A stretch of 64,000 nucleotides of DNA from Umbellularia californica (GCA_028538565.1 JAPQWN010000002.1:99513614-99577613); one strand, 5' to 3'. Positions 1 through 11,903 are shown, counted from the stretch's first letter. The notes: generated by a model not told the origin, from the letters alone. Translations and numbers: made by a program.

Positions 1-1635
1 GCTATGTGCACGTGTTGATGTGTATTGAGTTGGCTGGTCAACCTCATTTATCTACTTGTGAGACCTGTGGACCATCCTTACAATGGATAAACCATTGATG
101 CTGACATGTGGGCCCCAGCTTGATTCGTGATATTGTACACAATTGGATTGCAAAGAATTTTAAAGTTGGATCTTGTTTCAAACATTTTTCATCTAGAATT
201 CTAGATAATTGGGTATGCATTAAATCAATTGTCTGGATCAACAAAACATGAGTTTCACAAATGTACACACAGAGATTTGATGTGTAGTAATTTGATTGGA
301 TGCATTTACATTTTTGCAAAGCTTGAGTTTTCAGTCTCACATGCTCCTCTCCTTACAAAGCTTGAAAATCTCCATGCATGGTCTTTTAACTTTCAAATCT
401 TGAAAATTTGAAATTTCCTAATGCATGGATTTATGACTTTGAAACATGATTTTTTATGCATGATTTGAATCTTAAAATTTGGATGCATAATCTTGTTTTC
501 GGTCATGCTTGCCTATGGTTATGAATTTAAATTATCTTAGACATATTAGGTTCATTTTTTTAAAAACACTTTGAATCATTTTGAACATGAATCTAAGCAT
601 GGCACCATGGCCAAGAATTCCCACAAAGAAAAGCACCTTGAAAAACCAGAATTCTGTCTATCAAGATAGTGTCCTCGATCGACCAAGGACATGGCCGCGG
701 TCAACTGAGAACTAGCTCGTCCATTGAAACTGCGGTAGACCGAGCTTAGTCCATGGCCGACTGAGAACTAGCCATTAGTAAAAAATTTGTATAAATTCCA
801 GCTCATTCCAAAGGCCAAAAGGTGAAACTTTTGAGATGTTTTGAGGGCTAAGGAAGGAGAATAAGCTGAGAAATGCTAGAGAAGGGAAGGAATGCTAAAT
901 AATAGATCTCAACCTTAGAATCATGTCAAGTAGTAGTGCCCTTTTCCTTTTTAATGCTCATGCTCGTACTAAATCTTTGATTTCATTTTATGGCATGGTT
1001 TTTATGTGTATTTGAACCTTTCTTGTTGATTTTCTTAACATGAAAATTACTTTCAGACTAATATATATCTTGGATTCAATCAACACATGTCATGGTTCAC
1101 AAGTCATGTTCAAACTTGCTAGTTTTTTATTTTCATCTTTCAAACGTCAAGTTTGTTCTTGTCTAAACATGTGATTACACTTTCTACCTCTATCATATTA
1201 TCTTGTTTTATCGCTTAGAAAGTCATTTTGTTTGACTTACGTTTCATGTGCCATCATTTTAAAATTGATTAGAGGTATCATGCATGCACATGAACATTGA
1301 ACCTTTGCATCATCATTTTGTGTATGTTTGAGTTGAAAGTTCACTTTCATATCAGCCTATCTTAGAGGCACTTATTTGTACTCAAATTGTACCTCTTCAA
1401 GTGTATTGTAGACACATCATAGAGAGAAAATCCTAGTGGTTCATATGTTATTGGCTTAGCCTATAGAAAAACATAGTGTAAAAGGTTATTGCCTAACCTA
1501 TTAAAAAGCATATTGTAAGGTACTTATTGCTTAGCCTACTGAAAATTATATTATAAAGGTTATTACTTAGATTATTGAAAATTATATTGTAAATGTTATT
1601 AATAAGCCTTGAAAATCATACTTTGATAGTGGAAT
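1..1635 (+). repeat. Copy A: distal end of the NLR-associated duplicated block
   Basis: This stretch matches 45712-47352 (copy C) nearly base for base, and its first ~390 bases also match 12479-12869 (copy B). No coding sequence is recognisable; the open frames are short, differ between copies and lack any domain. The window opens inside the block, so a further full copy probably lies to the left. Homology with copy C stops at the word GGAAT (1631-1635 against 47348-47352). Differences from C are scattered substitutions and small indels. The sequence is AT-rich and includes short degenerate repeats of a 'TTATTGCCTAACCTATT'-like word around 1440-1600. Confidence 0.85.
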
Positions 1636-1935
1636 CCAGATCAGGTTCATGGATTTAATATTTGAGTATATCTGATCTGGATCTAAAATTGGTCCAAGTA
1701 TTGGTGATATCTAGGTTCTTTTTATTCAAGTATTAAGGTTTTTAATGCCATATTTTCATTTCAATTTGCAGTACATGCTCAAGTTTGGACCCGCTAGATT
1801 GTCCTAAGGTACTGTGGATGGGTTTCAGTACTCTTTCATCGTAAAGTAATTCATGGGCCCCCGGTTTTTCTTCCTGGAGCTCAATTGAGATAAATTCATA
1901 TGTGGTGGACCATGATTTAAAGGATTGGTTATTAT
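1634..1935. repeat. Dispersed repeat, inverted relative to 28983-29276
   Basis: Bases ~1670-1933 read on the minus strand match 28983-29249. The adjoining ~38 bases (1634-1670) match 29238-29276 in direct orientation, so the short segment is flipped relative to its neighbour. It sits between the words ATCCAGATCA and TGATCTGGAT, which are inverted repeats of each other. It is not coding as far as I can see. Its right edge coincides with the start of the CACTA-like terminus at 1936. Confidence 0.75.
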
Positions 1936-2950
1936 CACTACAACAGAAAAATCTTTTCCCGGCGCACATTTTCGCCGCTAAAAAATGAACAAAATCGCTG
2001 CTAATTCTTTTTCCCGACGATTAGTACTTCTTCGCAAAATTGCCGCATAAAATCCTTCACTTTTGATCTTCAGCGGCGCAAACGGAAAATCATCGCGAAA
2101 ACATTTTTTTTTCGCGGCCATTTTTTCGGTCGCTATTAGTGCCAACAGTCGCCGCAAATAGCGTTCGAAATTCAGTTATGTGTAGTTGGCAATGTGTTTT
2201 TTCAGCGTTCGAAATTAAACTTTCCCAACGTTTTTAAGATTCGCCGCAAAAAGAATTTTGCAGGTAAAACACAATTGCGTCGATCTCAAATCGACGCAAT
2301 TGCTGGTTTCTACCGTTATTTTTTGGGTTGTAAAAAGTCATTTGCAGCGACTATTTATCGCCGGAAAAATATTTTCGCAGCGTTTTTTATCTTCGCCGCT
2401 AGTTAGATATCGCAGCTAAAACTCAATTGCATCGATATCAAATCGACGCAAATGCTCGTTTCTGAGTTTTAAAAAATCATTTGCAGTGACTATTTATCGC
2501 CGGAAAAATATTTTCGCAGCGTTTTTTAACTTCGCCGCTAGTTAGGTGTCGCAGCTAAAACTCAATTGCAACGATCTCTAATCGACGCAAATGCTCGTTT
2601 ATGGCTTTGTTATTTTTTGGGTTTCAATAAATCAATTGCATCGACTATTTATCGCCGCAAAAAAATATTCGCAGCGTTTGTCCACTTCGCCGCTAGGTAG
2701 ATTTCGCGGGTAAAACTCAATTGCGTCAATTTCAACTCGACGGAATTGCTCGTTTCTGACTATGTGACCGTTGATTTTTGGGTTTCAAAAATTCAATAGC
2801 GGCGTTACTTTATCGCCGGAATTGATGTTTTTCCAGCGTTTCTAGAAATCGTCGTTACAGAGTCCAAAACTCAATTGCATCGACTTGTTTTTGCCGCTAA
2901 TTCCCCTTGTTTCGCCCAAATTAAATCACTGTAATTGATGTTTTCAGTAT
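1936..2950 (+). mobile_element. CACTA (En/Spm-like) transposon, 5' terminal region
   Basis: The segment opens with CACTACAACAGAAAAATC, a typical CACTA-superfamily terminus. It continues with dense GCGGCGAAA / TCGCCGCAAA words in both orientations, as expected of subterminal transposase-binding repeats. The related sequence at 28983 has the pre-insertion flank (ATTGGTTATTAT followed by GTTGTTCC) without this element, which fixes the left junction. I found no inverted CACTA terminus downstream, so the right end is missing, rearranged or too diverged. No transposase reading frame is present. The right limit is set where the GCGGCG words stop. Confidence 0.7.
2264..2890 (+). repeat. Tandem ~150-bp repeats, each with an internal palindrome
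   Basis: The phrase TAAAACTCAATTGC recurs at about 2265, 2416, 2555, 2711 and 2866, giving periods of ~139-156 bp and four to five degenerate units. Each unit carries an inverted repeat around a short loop. The best is at 2272-2302, with arms CAATTGCGTCGAT and ATCGACGCAATTG and a 5-base spacer. Each unit also has TTTATCGCCGGAAAAATATT and a GCAGCG-TTCGCCGCTAG segment. They lie inside the CACTA terminal region and are most simply its subterminal repeats. Confidence 0.75.
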
Positions 2951-3243
2951 GTTTTTTTTCCCCTCACATCACATTTATTGTCACAGCTGCCAATTAAACA
3001 CCATCTAATTAATCTCTGTTTCTATATATTAACACACAAAAATTCATTAATCTGTTCAAACATCAATTCATCCAAACTCAGTATTTATACAATGTGGCGG
3101 TGCATTATATTCATATCAAGTACAAACCGAAGTACTATTAAATAAGCCACACATCACTATTGTGGCCATAAAAAGATTTAAGGAGTCTATTATCACTAAA
3201 ATGAAGGCAGTAAAATCTGGTGTACAACTCATGTTGCTGCTAC

Positions 3244-3883
3244 TTAGCCCAATATTGAATGCATGGCCACATCACCCCGCTGATCAAAAGCTTTTCTCTT
3301 CTGCATAACCCACTACATCCATGCTTGAGATGCCTGACATAAGAATGAAACAAAAAATGTCTACGTGAGCAGCATAACTCAAATAAGCCAACTGTACTGC
3401 ACTTATAAGGAAAAAAAATACAAATGTACCCAATGCATACAAGTTACCGGTTACCAATAAACCTTGAGATTACCAATACTTGAAATTAGAACATCTTATA
3501 CAAACGTGCAAATTATGGACTGACAATCCTTATAGATACTTTATTTTAGAAAAAAAGTATGAAAATTAATGGTTTTTTTTTTTTACCTAGAACAGTAGAA
3601 TATAGAGAAAGTGTCCCATGAGCATAGATGTTCAGCTCTCTATTTATTTGTCAATATATCTGTGAACAATTCCCTACATCTCTACATAGTATCATTGAAA
3701 TACCTGTATATTTGGCATATACAAGTATCTAAATGAGAAAAGCATTATATGATTTCACATGGTGAACTCTAGGGTGAACACTAGACAATATTCACCTTAG
3801 ATTCTCGGAATCCCTCTTCATCTTTCTCTCTAAACAATTTAGCAGTAGACTCACCAGCTGCAGCTTGCTCAACTAAACTATCA
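3244..3883 (-). pseudogene. Two-exon relic of an unrecognised gene
   Basis: On the minus strand, 3883-3796 reads as an 88-bp exon. It has an acceptor GATGCAG, a donor CTAAG|GTGAAT and an open frame containing EQAAAGESTAKLFREKDEEG. The next exon candidate, 3333-3244, follows acceptor ATGTCAG and continues in the same phase. It reads ASQAWM, then a TAG stop, then WVMQKRKAFDQRGDVAMHSILG and a terminal TAA. The intron between them would be 462 bp. The charged composition and consistent splice phase argue for a former gene; the in-frame TAG argues that it is dead. It lies just downstream of the CACTA terminus, so it may be a captured fragment. I do not recognise the family. Confidence 0.4.
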
Positions 3884-3949
3884 CTGCATCAGCAACAGAT
3901 GAAACAAAGTTACACAAGGGGTGCAAGGTTAAGGAAGATTATCTCATTG

Positions 3950-5034
3950 TAAGTCACTACAACAATTTGAAATGTTTGTAAAGAAACTCGGCATTTTCAA
4001 ATCCCAAGGGGACAACTACCAGATAATTTCTCTAGATTCCCTATGTCACAAATTCAAGTTAGAAATTCTCTCAAAGAAACTTGTTCTAACAGCTTGTTTC
4101 TTTACAAGAATTTACAGGCTTAGTTTTTTTGACATGATGTGGCATCTCGTCCCTAACATTTACAAATGTTGTATTTCTTTATAATTAAGCGCATTTAAAC
4201 GTTTCTGCCATTTAAAAGGTCTCAAATGACCTTGGGGATTATGGAAATTCCATCTCTTTGTTTTTTTCCTTTTTAATGGAATTTTTTTATGCAAGTACAA
4301 GGGAGCATTTATGAATTCCACCATGTTTGAGAATTTCAAAACTCTCAAGACAGGAATTCCATGAATTCTAGCAAAAAAACAGGTCCTAAGGGTCAATTAT
4401 TTTAGTGGAATTCATGAAAAGAATCTCGTGTGTTGGGGTTTTTTGGACATAATATGATAGTTTGTCTGTTGTTGCAAATGCCATGTTTCTTCACTAGAAT
4501 TCCCAATTCTAGCTACCTAAAATTTCTTAAATAACTTTTGAAATTCATAGAATTCTAATTCATTTGCTTTTTGGTGGAATTTCCGGATGCTTAAATAAAT
4601 AGGATGATTCAAGAATTTCACACGTATCTGAATTCAAAAATCCTTCAGACAGGAGCTCTCTAAATTGTTGTGTAGAAACAGGCCCAAAGGGCCACTTTGT
4701 TCATGAATTGAATTCCGAGGAACTCTTAAGAAATGTATTTCTAAAAGTGGCAAAAATTGAAAAAATAAATGTGAAATTCATAAATGTCTATCAAATAATC
4801 TCCACTTTGTAGAAAAGGAATTAAGCAGTGACTAAAAAAAAATACATACATACACCTTGTCTCATGATGGCGTGGTAAATATTTTTTTTTTATTTCCCTC
4901 CAAAGATATCTAATTGCAAGGAAGTAATGCCATTTAGATTCTCATGCCATCTTTTCTCCCCCTCTTTCCATTTCTATACCGGTTCCATTATCTCTTTCTT
5001 TTCATAATCTCTCTCTTTGTAGTCTCATCTAACT

Positions 5035-5075
<41 letters not shown>

Positions 5076-5560
5076 CTCACTATTCTTCCTGCTTCTCCAC
5101 TCCGTCTCATGCTAAACCAAAGCTAAAGAAAGTTAGGCATCATCTACGTCTCTATCTTACATTCTCCAACCTTCACATGTTCAATAACACGGTGTTGGAA
5201 CGTATTCACCATGAGTTCTTTGGAATTTAATCTCATCCCAAAAAATTGGCCATTTGATAAGGGGTATTTTTTTCTTTTTCCATCCATGTACGTAAGTAAT
5301 CGATGAACATGCGAAATTGTTATGTATCGGTCATGTTTGTCTACACTCATTTTCACTGTGATATCTAAATTAGGTGTGTAAATAAGGTTCAAATGCATTG
5401 TTAGTCAATGACTTGAACACCTGAAGAGGTGGTCGATGAAATAACGGCCATTAATGAAAAAAGACGGCGGTACAGTGAATAAAATGGAAGTAACCCCGCA
5501 ATTCATGTTCCTTTTATCACAGTGGACTGAAATCTTAGAACAAGACAATGCAAGAAGACA
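3950..5560. other. AT-rich spacer with CT microsatellite, no gene seen
   Basis: No coding signal is visible. The stretch 4070-4720 holds several degenerate copies of a 'GAATTCC/GGAATTC...AAACAGG' motif typical of decayed DNA transposons. A pure CT microsatellite lies at about 5038-5072. A second CACTACAACA word at 3957 has the same orientation as the one at 1936 and so is not its partner terminus. Confidence 0.5.
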
Positions 5561-5588
5561 AATATTAAGCAATAATAATATTGCTTAC

Positions 5589-5783
5589 CAAGTGGACAAA
5601 GTCTCTCGCAACAATGGCGAGAATGTCTGCTGGCGAAACTACTCCCGGACACTTGCTTTCCACCAACGCCTTCTTTATGCTATCGAATGCTTCCACTGCC
5701 AGGTTCTTGTTATCCTTCGCGTCCTTCTCCGCAAGACCACCACTTCCAGGTTTCAACGACAGTAAGATCGACGCATCACATCC
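5589..5783 (-). pseudogene. Orphan class III peroxidase exon 2
   Basis: The minus strand encodes 65 residues of a secretory plant peroxidase. It starts at GCDASILL (the residues after the distal-His region), passes through GSGGLAEKDAKDNKNLAVEAF and CPGVVS-ADILAI, and ends ARDFVHL. Both splice sites are intact: TTGTAG before GGATGT and GTAAGC after CACTTG. The 195-bp length matches the conserved second exon of the family. The wording resembles the peroxidase-19-like subgroup (inference). The motif usually written SCADI reads SPADI, so a disulfide cysteine is lost. I see no exon 1 (distal His) or exons 3-4 (proximal His) nearby, so this is a gene fragment, not a working enzyme gene. Confidence 0.8.
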
Positions 5784-5914
5784 CTACAATCCAATCCAAT
5801 CAAAAAGATCAACAGGCATATTTAAATACTCACATTACACAAGAATCACATACATAGGGGGTGATGGTGCCTATGGTGATGTTGCTTGGTGGTCCACTGG
5901 GCAAATAGGGGGAG

Positions 5915-6298
5915 GAAAGAAATCAGAAAGAATGAGAGAAAGAAACAGAGAGAGAGTGAAATGGGTGGGAAGCTAGGAAGAGTGAATGAGGAGGAAATAA
6001 AGAAAGAGAGAATAGAAAATCAGATGGGAGATGAGATGAATGAGTGGAGAAGGGAGAGGGAAATGAGAGAGGGGGCTGCTGAGAGCGTGGAATGAGAAAG
6101 GGGAAAGGGATATAAGGGAGAAGGATAGGGAAGAAAGAAGAAGAGGAGGAGGAAAAGGCAGCTACGCAGGGCAGAGGAGAGGAGAGGAACAGGGGAGGAA
6201 GAAGAGAAGAGAGGAAGAGAGAGAGAGAACCGAGGGAGAGAGGGAGTGGTGTGCAGGTGGGCACAGGACGGAACAGAGGAGGAAGCAGGGGAGAGGGA
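5915..6298 (+). repeat. Purine-rich (GA/GGA) low-complexity tract
   Basis: The plus strand is almost pure A/G for ~380 bases. The long open frames on both strands here are composition artefacts. The tract ends exactly where the homology of copy B begins (6299), so it marks the left breakpoint of that duplication. Confidence 0.8.
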
Positions 6299-8811
6299 GA
6301 GTTTGATAAAGAGTTAATAGAGATATTGGCAACTCCTTAATGGTATTGGGTCATGTCAGCTTCCTTCATGATGTTGTCTGATTTTATGATTGTATTCTAT
6401 GGGATGATTTTTTCTTTTCTTTTTTTTTTTTTTTTTTTTTTTTGAACTACTTTTGACTGTTGTGGTTCTATTGTATTGTGTGGGTCTTGAGGTGACCGTA
6501 ATTTTCTTACCATTCACTTGTTTGAGACTCAGCTGAGTTTTCTATTTTTACCTCTTGTATGTTTGAAAACTATATTGATGACGGACGCAATCCTCATTCC
6601 TCAAGACTTGCTTATGTTCAACTAGGGCACATGATTTAGTCATGGGGAGGTCTGATGAGGAAACATAATCTTAGAAAAATCTTATTCTAAAAAATCTCAC
6701 ATGGCAACCCTTATGGCCAGTTTGTTTACATAGAATACCTATGAATTTATGGTTAGATGACCTCCATCTTCTCAATCATTACTGAGGTAAGGGGTGAAGG
6801 ATATGAGGTAGCAATATAGATAGATCTTGACTTTCCTAGGATTTGAATTTCTAGCTAGGTCGATAGTTGGGTATTTAATTCGCAACTTCACTTTATTCAG
6901 TTTCCATAAGAGAGAGTTTTAGATGCTCATTTTTGAAATTCGCCTTTGATCGTTATTTTTAACCACTTGTGGCATAAATTGCTATGTATTCAATTCCTGT
7001 GTACTGTTTTTGTTGCCTTAAATGGAAAATTGTATTAGAAGAGAGGAGGTGGGTTGAAAGAAAAAAAAAAAAAAACACCCCAAAAAAACAGAGAGAAGAC
7101 CAATGAAGACATGGCCAGAGAGAGTAAGAGCATAATAGGACTCACAAACAAAACCAAAAGCTTAATTACAAAGGAGCAGACACTCCTTAAAAAAATGCAT
7201 AGAACTATGGATGCTGTTGTTAGTAGGAGATCTCTGAGAACCAATAAGGGACTAAAGTTGATCTTTTAGGGAAATTTTGGTTACGGAAAGAGAGGGAAAA
7301 TTCTTATTAAACATGGCTTCATTCCTAGAGATCCATCAAGCATATGCAGTGGAGAAGAAGATAGCTCCTAGGCTTGAGCGATCAGCTAGATTTCTGTTGG
7401 CAGTCAGGGAGAACCATAAATCTGTAGGAGTATGTGACCGGGCTTGAGGGCTGCCTGTAGCTAACTGAGTCCAGGACCATAAAGCTAAAGAGAAGTTGCC
7501 AAAACAGATGAACATCATTTTCAGCTTCACCTCGATTCCTGTGTACTCCAAACAAAAAGGCCCTAAGTGATGTTTTGGTAATTAGGTCATACTCATTGGT
7601 TCTTTAAGTTACAATTCAGAAAAAACAAAAAGCTTTTAACAGTTTTGCGAGTGGGAGTATGTATATGCCTCTTTATATGTTCTCATATGGATCACATATC
7701 CTAATAACACTTTCAAATGTGAGGGCCATACTCGATATAGAAATGATCAAATAGCAACTTTATGGGTTTTTATACCCAAAAAAAAAAAAAAAAAAACACT
7801 ATGGCTGTGATGTTTTCAATGTTTATTATTTTTATGGTACATCTTCTTGGTAATAACTTATGATGATGAGATAACTCCTTTCTGTTGTTGTAACGAGATA
7901 ACTCTTTTTTTATTGTGGTTGCTGTTGTTGATTATTATGATGATAAGTACTGCCATATGGTCTCCTATATGGCAATATACATCTGAGTTGTTTGGCTTTC
8001 AATCACATGCATCCACAGTGAAAGCTGCATTCTGGCCTCTAGTAAATTTCTAGAATGCACTTGTGCTTCAGAAAGGATTCTGCAAATATAGGAAAACTAT
8101 TATGATTTTCCATGCAGATCACAATTTCATTGTTTGGTGCAACAGATTTTTCTCATGGAAAAGAGAAAAATGAATTATCTTTTCTCGATAGAGTGTATTT
8201 TAATTTCCTTTGGGAAAACAGAATTCCTCTCAGATAGAAACAGAATTCAGCAAAATGCAGAAACCGCTTATGGTTTTTTTTTCCTGTTTCTCCTTCACCT
8301 AACTGTAGTCTGTGGTAGAACAGAGTATGAGGAGAGGGGAAGCCATGCCAGTAGAACTGCTGCAGTAGGAAGTAGAAAGGACCAGTATGTAACTTATGGT
8401 ATCACAAGAAGAATGTACTACATTGAATAGCAGATTGAGGACAGTTATTGTAAGATAGCAAATTACTTAGTATGGATATAAGATAAAACTTTGTAATGGT
8501 TGACCATCTTCTTCATAGTTAAAGATTGAATATTTATTTCTCAGGATGTAAAAGGTCACCAATATGAACGAACTAGGGTAATTTTGCCAAGTCCTACCAT
8601 GGTGGTATAGCTAATGGGTGATTTGCAATTACCCTATGGGCCTCGATTTGGCTTTGGTTTTATTTTTACTCCCTTCTTTTCAAGTGTCTGTTTTGAATTG
8701 ATTTTGAACCTGGCCATTGATTGTAATTCAATGAATGATTATCACCCCCTCTCTTTCTATTTAATTGAATCCTTATAATCTTCATTTTGATTACCATTCT
8801 TTTCTTTTTAG

Positions 8812-8856
8812 GTGGAGTTTGGGCTGTGTCATTTCAAGTTTAATAAAGAATTACAG
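8812..8856 (+). other. Conserved 45-bp non-coding exon-like module (copy B, beta)
   Basis: The module is flanked by a polypyrimidine tract plus TTTTTAG and by a donor GTATTTGAGC. The same 45 bp occur at 42067-42111 in copy C, and a diverged version sits at 39301-39338 downstream of the NLR gene. All versions contain TTTAATAAAG, which includes the poly(A) signal word AATAAA. This suggests a 3' UTR exon or a terminal exon of the ancestral NLR transcript (inference). Confidence 0.45.
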
Positions 8857-10877
8857 GTATTTGAGCTTCATCCAATGAACATTACTTATTTATTCTTTTC
8901 CTCTGGTTTGATTTTTATGGTGTTATCGACTTGGTGTTGATTATGTAATCTTAGTTTCCCAAATTGATGAATTGTGGCCAAGTTTACTTCACCCATCAAG
9001 CTGAGCCCTGTCATTGACATAGCTAGAACATGTCAAAAGACTCGGCTTGAATCACTATGGTGGAGAGTCATTGACACGGGCTCTAGCATCGGCATCATAC
9101 TCATGTCAAACTGGTGAAAAATTGTAACATACAACTGTATTGGCAATATATATCTGTAAAGTTCCCTATCAGGCTATAACTGTGATTCTATAAAGATTTA
9201 AAATTCAAAGATATGTATAAAAATTTCAAAAAGTGGAGAACCTAAAATTTTCAATTTATTAATTATCGTCCACCTCATTTTGTGAAACCCACCCCAGATT
9301 TGCTTGGTGTGCATTTGTTTGAGTTTAGCGGCGCCACCTGGGGGAATAGTCCTTTTGGGTCTCAAAGATAACCACATCAACAAAAAACAAAAGAAAAAAT
9401 CTACCTCATTTTGTATGGCCTCAGACTGATATAAGATGTTGTTTTCAACCAAACATATTTTGTGCAATTTTCAATAGGTTAGAGTGAATTTTTAATTTTT
9501 TTTAAAGAGCAAAGTGCCTTGGTTTGCAGATTGAGTGTATTGATATACTTGCGTTCCTACATCTATACACCATTATTTTATTTTATTTTCATTCTTTTGA
9601 TGTTGTAAAAGTACTAAAACCCTAAGATAAAATCAGTTTTTTTTTTTTTTTAATTTCAATTCATCAATTATGTCACTCATGGTATAATTGCAACTCTTTA
9701 CATCTGGTATATCATTTGCCACCTTTTATTGACATAAGTAGGCTAATATGTATAAATGAAAAAATTGATTCTAGTAAAAATTGATAACAGGAGAACTTTC
9801 CAACGATTATTGTTATTTTGTTATATAAACTACAATAAATTACTCATATGACGTAGATCATGGCCTGGTGGGTAAAGTACTCGCTTACTTTAAAAACTCA
9901 GAGTGCTTGAGCTATGGCACACCCATTTTTTGTGTTTTCAAACCCCAAGCTAGCATCTTTCCCGGTAAAAACAACAAAGATTTCTTTGTAAATGATCTTT
10001 TTTTCTTCTCTTAAGGCCTGTTTGTTTGCTTTAGAATACACAGAAAGTGAATATTCAAGGTCATATGAGTTCCACCAAATGATTTTTCAAGAAGTGAAAT
10101 GTGAATGATATGAGGTGAGGGCCGAAGGATATAAGGTTGCAATGTAGATGGGACCTTGCCTTTCCTATAACTCGAATTAATTGTGATGACTGTGTATTGA
10201 TTTCCCATCATATGTTGATTCACTTCCAATCAAAGGAGAGGTTCTTTGATGGTCATTTTTGTATATTCACCTTGGAGTTTCATTTTTAAATACTTATGGC
10301 ATGAACACCTGTATTCATGTACTCCGTGCAAACAAATAGGCCCTTAATGACTGGGACACTATTGAAACCCCTGTATTTATACAAAATTACAACCAATAAT
10401 CAAAAGATCATTCATGATCCAATTAGGATCAATCTAAATTTAAGAAAAAAGTAAATTCAACAAATCAAAAAATATTGTCGTAGAAGTCTTTCTAAAAGGG
10501 TATGATTGTGATCTTAATAGCCGGTATATCAGCCAATACACATGCAATACATGTATCATGCCAATTCCATGACTTCTTTTTTTTTTTTTTTTTTTGCCAA
10601 ATCCATGATTTAGCGAGTCAAAATTTTGATACTATTAGCCAATTCAGATTGTTTCTACCAATGTTTTAACACTTGGTCCTTAGCACTACCCTGCAATTGG
10701 CATAGCTTGGGTTGCTTGACAAAGTCACAAGATTTCCACTTTGTCTACATGCATACATTTACAATTTAAATATAAGCTTACCTGACTCTCCACTCCTTGG
10801 CTTGGTTTATAGTTGGCAAGCTACATGTCTAAGTTCTTTAAGAAATTTAGGAGCACTAATGATTTTTCTGTTTGCAG

Positions 10878-11220
10878 GGTGTGAATAGTTGGAGTTAGAT
10901 AAAGAATAGTAGGGATCTTTGCAACTTCTTATTGATATGGGCAATTCATGGAGTTCAAAAAAAAAATCCTTATGATGTTGTTTGAACTTATGGTTGTGTT
11001 TTCTGAGTGGCTTTATTTGGCTTTTGGTTTTAACTATGAATTAAATGGCTTAGCTGTACAATGTGGATCTTGCTTGTTATTTTTGGTTTGTTCTTATTTA
11101 CTTGTTTAAAACTTAAATGATTCTCTATTTTTACCTTCTGTATGTGTGCAAATTATATCGACCATGGATGTAATCCTAATGACTTGATTATCTTCAAGTG
11201 GTGCCCATCATTTAGTCACG
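10878..11220 (+). other. Exon-like module following TTTGCAG (copy B, beta)
   Basis: The module begins after an acceptor (TTTGCAG) and aligns with 44112-44460 in copy C. At lower identity it also aligns with 39566-39900, the 3' UTR exon after the NLR. It therefore preserves an older duplication of the NLR 3' module. It has no useful open reading frame. Confidence 0.45.
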
Positions 11221-11592
11221 GAGAGTTCTGATGAGATGAAATATTTGTGGAAAATTCATATCCTGAGAAATATTGCCATGGGCAACTCGTATTGTTGTTT
11301 TGGTATTATGATGATTAGATCATGGACATTGGTCTGTAATTGAGCCTTCCAAAACCATTGAAAAGCTTCTCTTTTGTATAAAGGGTTTTCCCTGCACTGT
11401 TTTAAGGGAAGTTAATATATTCTTACTTATCTTACAAAAAAAAAAAAACATAAAGCCCCTCTCTTAACATTTCTGAGTGGGGGCATGTATATACATTTCT
11501 GTATGTAATCATGTGGAATACAAATGCTAACAACCCATTCAAATTTAAGGGTTGTGTATTCAATGTAGACATGCAGCTAGCCACTTGATTGC

Positions 11593-11593
<1 letters not shown>

Positions 11594-11643
<50 letters not shown>
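11594..11643 (+). repeat. (TTA)n microsatellite, expanded in copy B
   Basis: About 16 TTA/ATT units are present. The equivalent site in copy C (about 44824-44848) has roughly half as many, so the tract changed length after the duplication. Confidence 0.85.
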
Positions 11644-11769
11644 TTCAGTCATTGTTAATTTTCATAATGTCTGATTTTAATAAGAACTTGTGATGATGTT
11701 AGATAACACTTCTTTCATTATTGTTGTTGTTGATGATGAAAAGTATCACCTGCATAGATTAGCACATCA

Positions 11770-11903
11770 GCTGGTAGCTCAGTTGGTGAGGTCCCGCTCT
11801 TCCATAGGAACAATCAGCGATCAATCCTTTGCTGTAGCGCAGAAGATGAGAGACTTATGTGAGTGCGTGTGCGTTGGTTTTTTTTTTTTTTTTTTTTTTT
11901 TTT
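11770..11903 (+). mobile_element. tRNA-derived SINE-like remnant (copy B)
   Basis: The head GGTAGCTCAGTTGGTGAGG contains a perfect Pol III A box. About 40 bases on, GCGATCAATCC is a plausible decayed B box. A short body and a long T tract follow, as in plant SINEs. It does not fold into a tRNA (no acceptor stem partner, no CCA-side sequence). The same remnant is at about 44998-45125 in copy C, so it was inserted before the duplication. Confidence 0.5.

Noticed and set aside
3957..3975. Second CACTACAACA word as the right end of the CACTA element
   Set aside because: It is in the same orientation as the left end; a right terminus should be inverted.
5886..6264. Long open frames on both strands over the GA-rich tract (similar at 21511-21764 and 29624-30781)
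   Set aside because: Residue composition simply follows the (GA)n/(CT)n repeats; no domain, and reading length changes with repeat length between the two 604-bp units.
8134..8430. Protein-coding gene conserved between copies B and C (98-residue frame, also 41389-41685)
   Set aside because: The N-terminal parts differ in frame and sequence between copies, there is no domain, and conservation is no higher than in flanking non-coding sequence.
11770..11850. Functional tRNA gene (A box TAGCTCAGTTGG)
   Set aside because: No acceptor-stem or anticodon-stem pairing and a weak B box; a T-rich tail indicates a SINE remnant.
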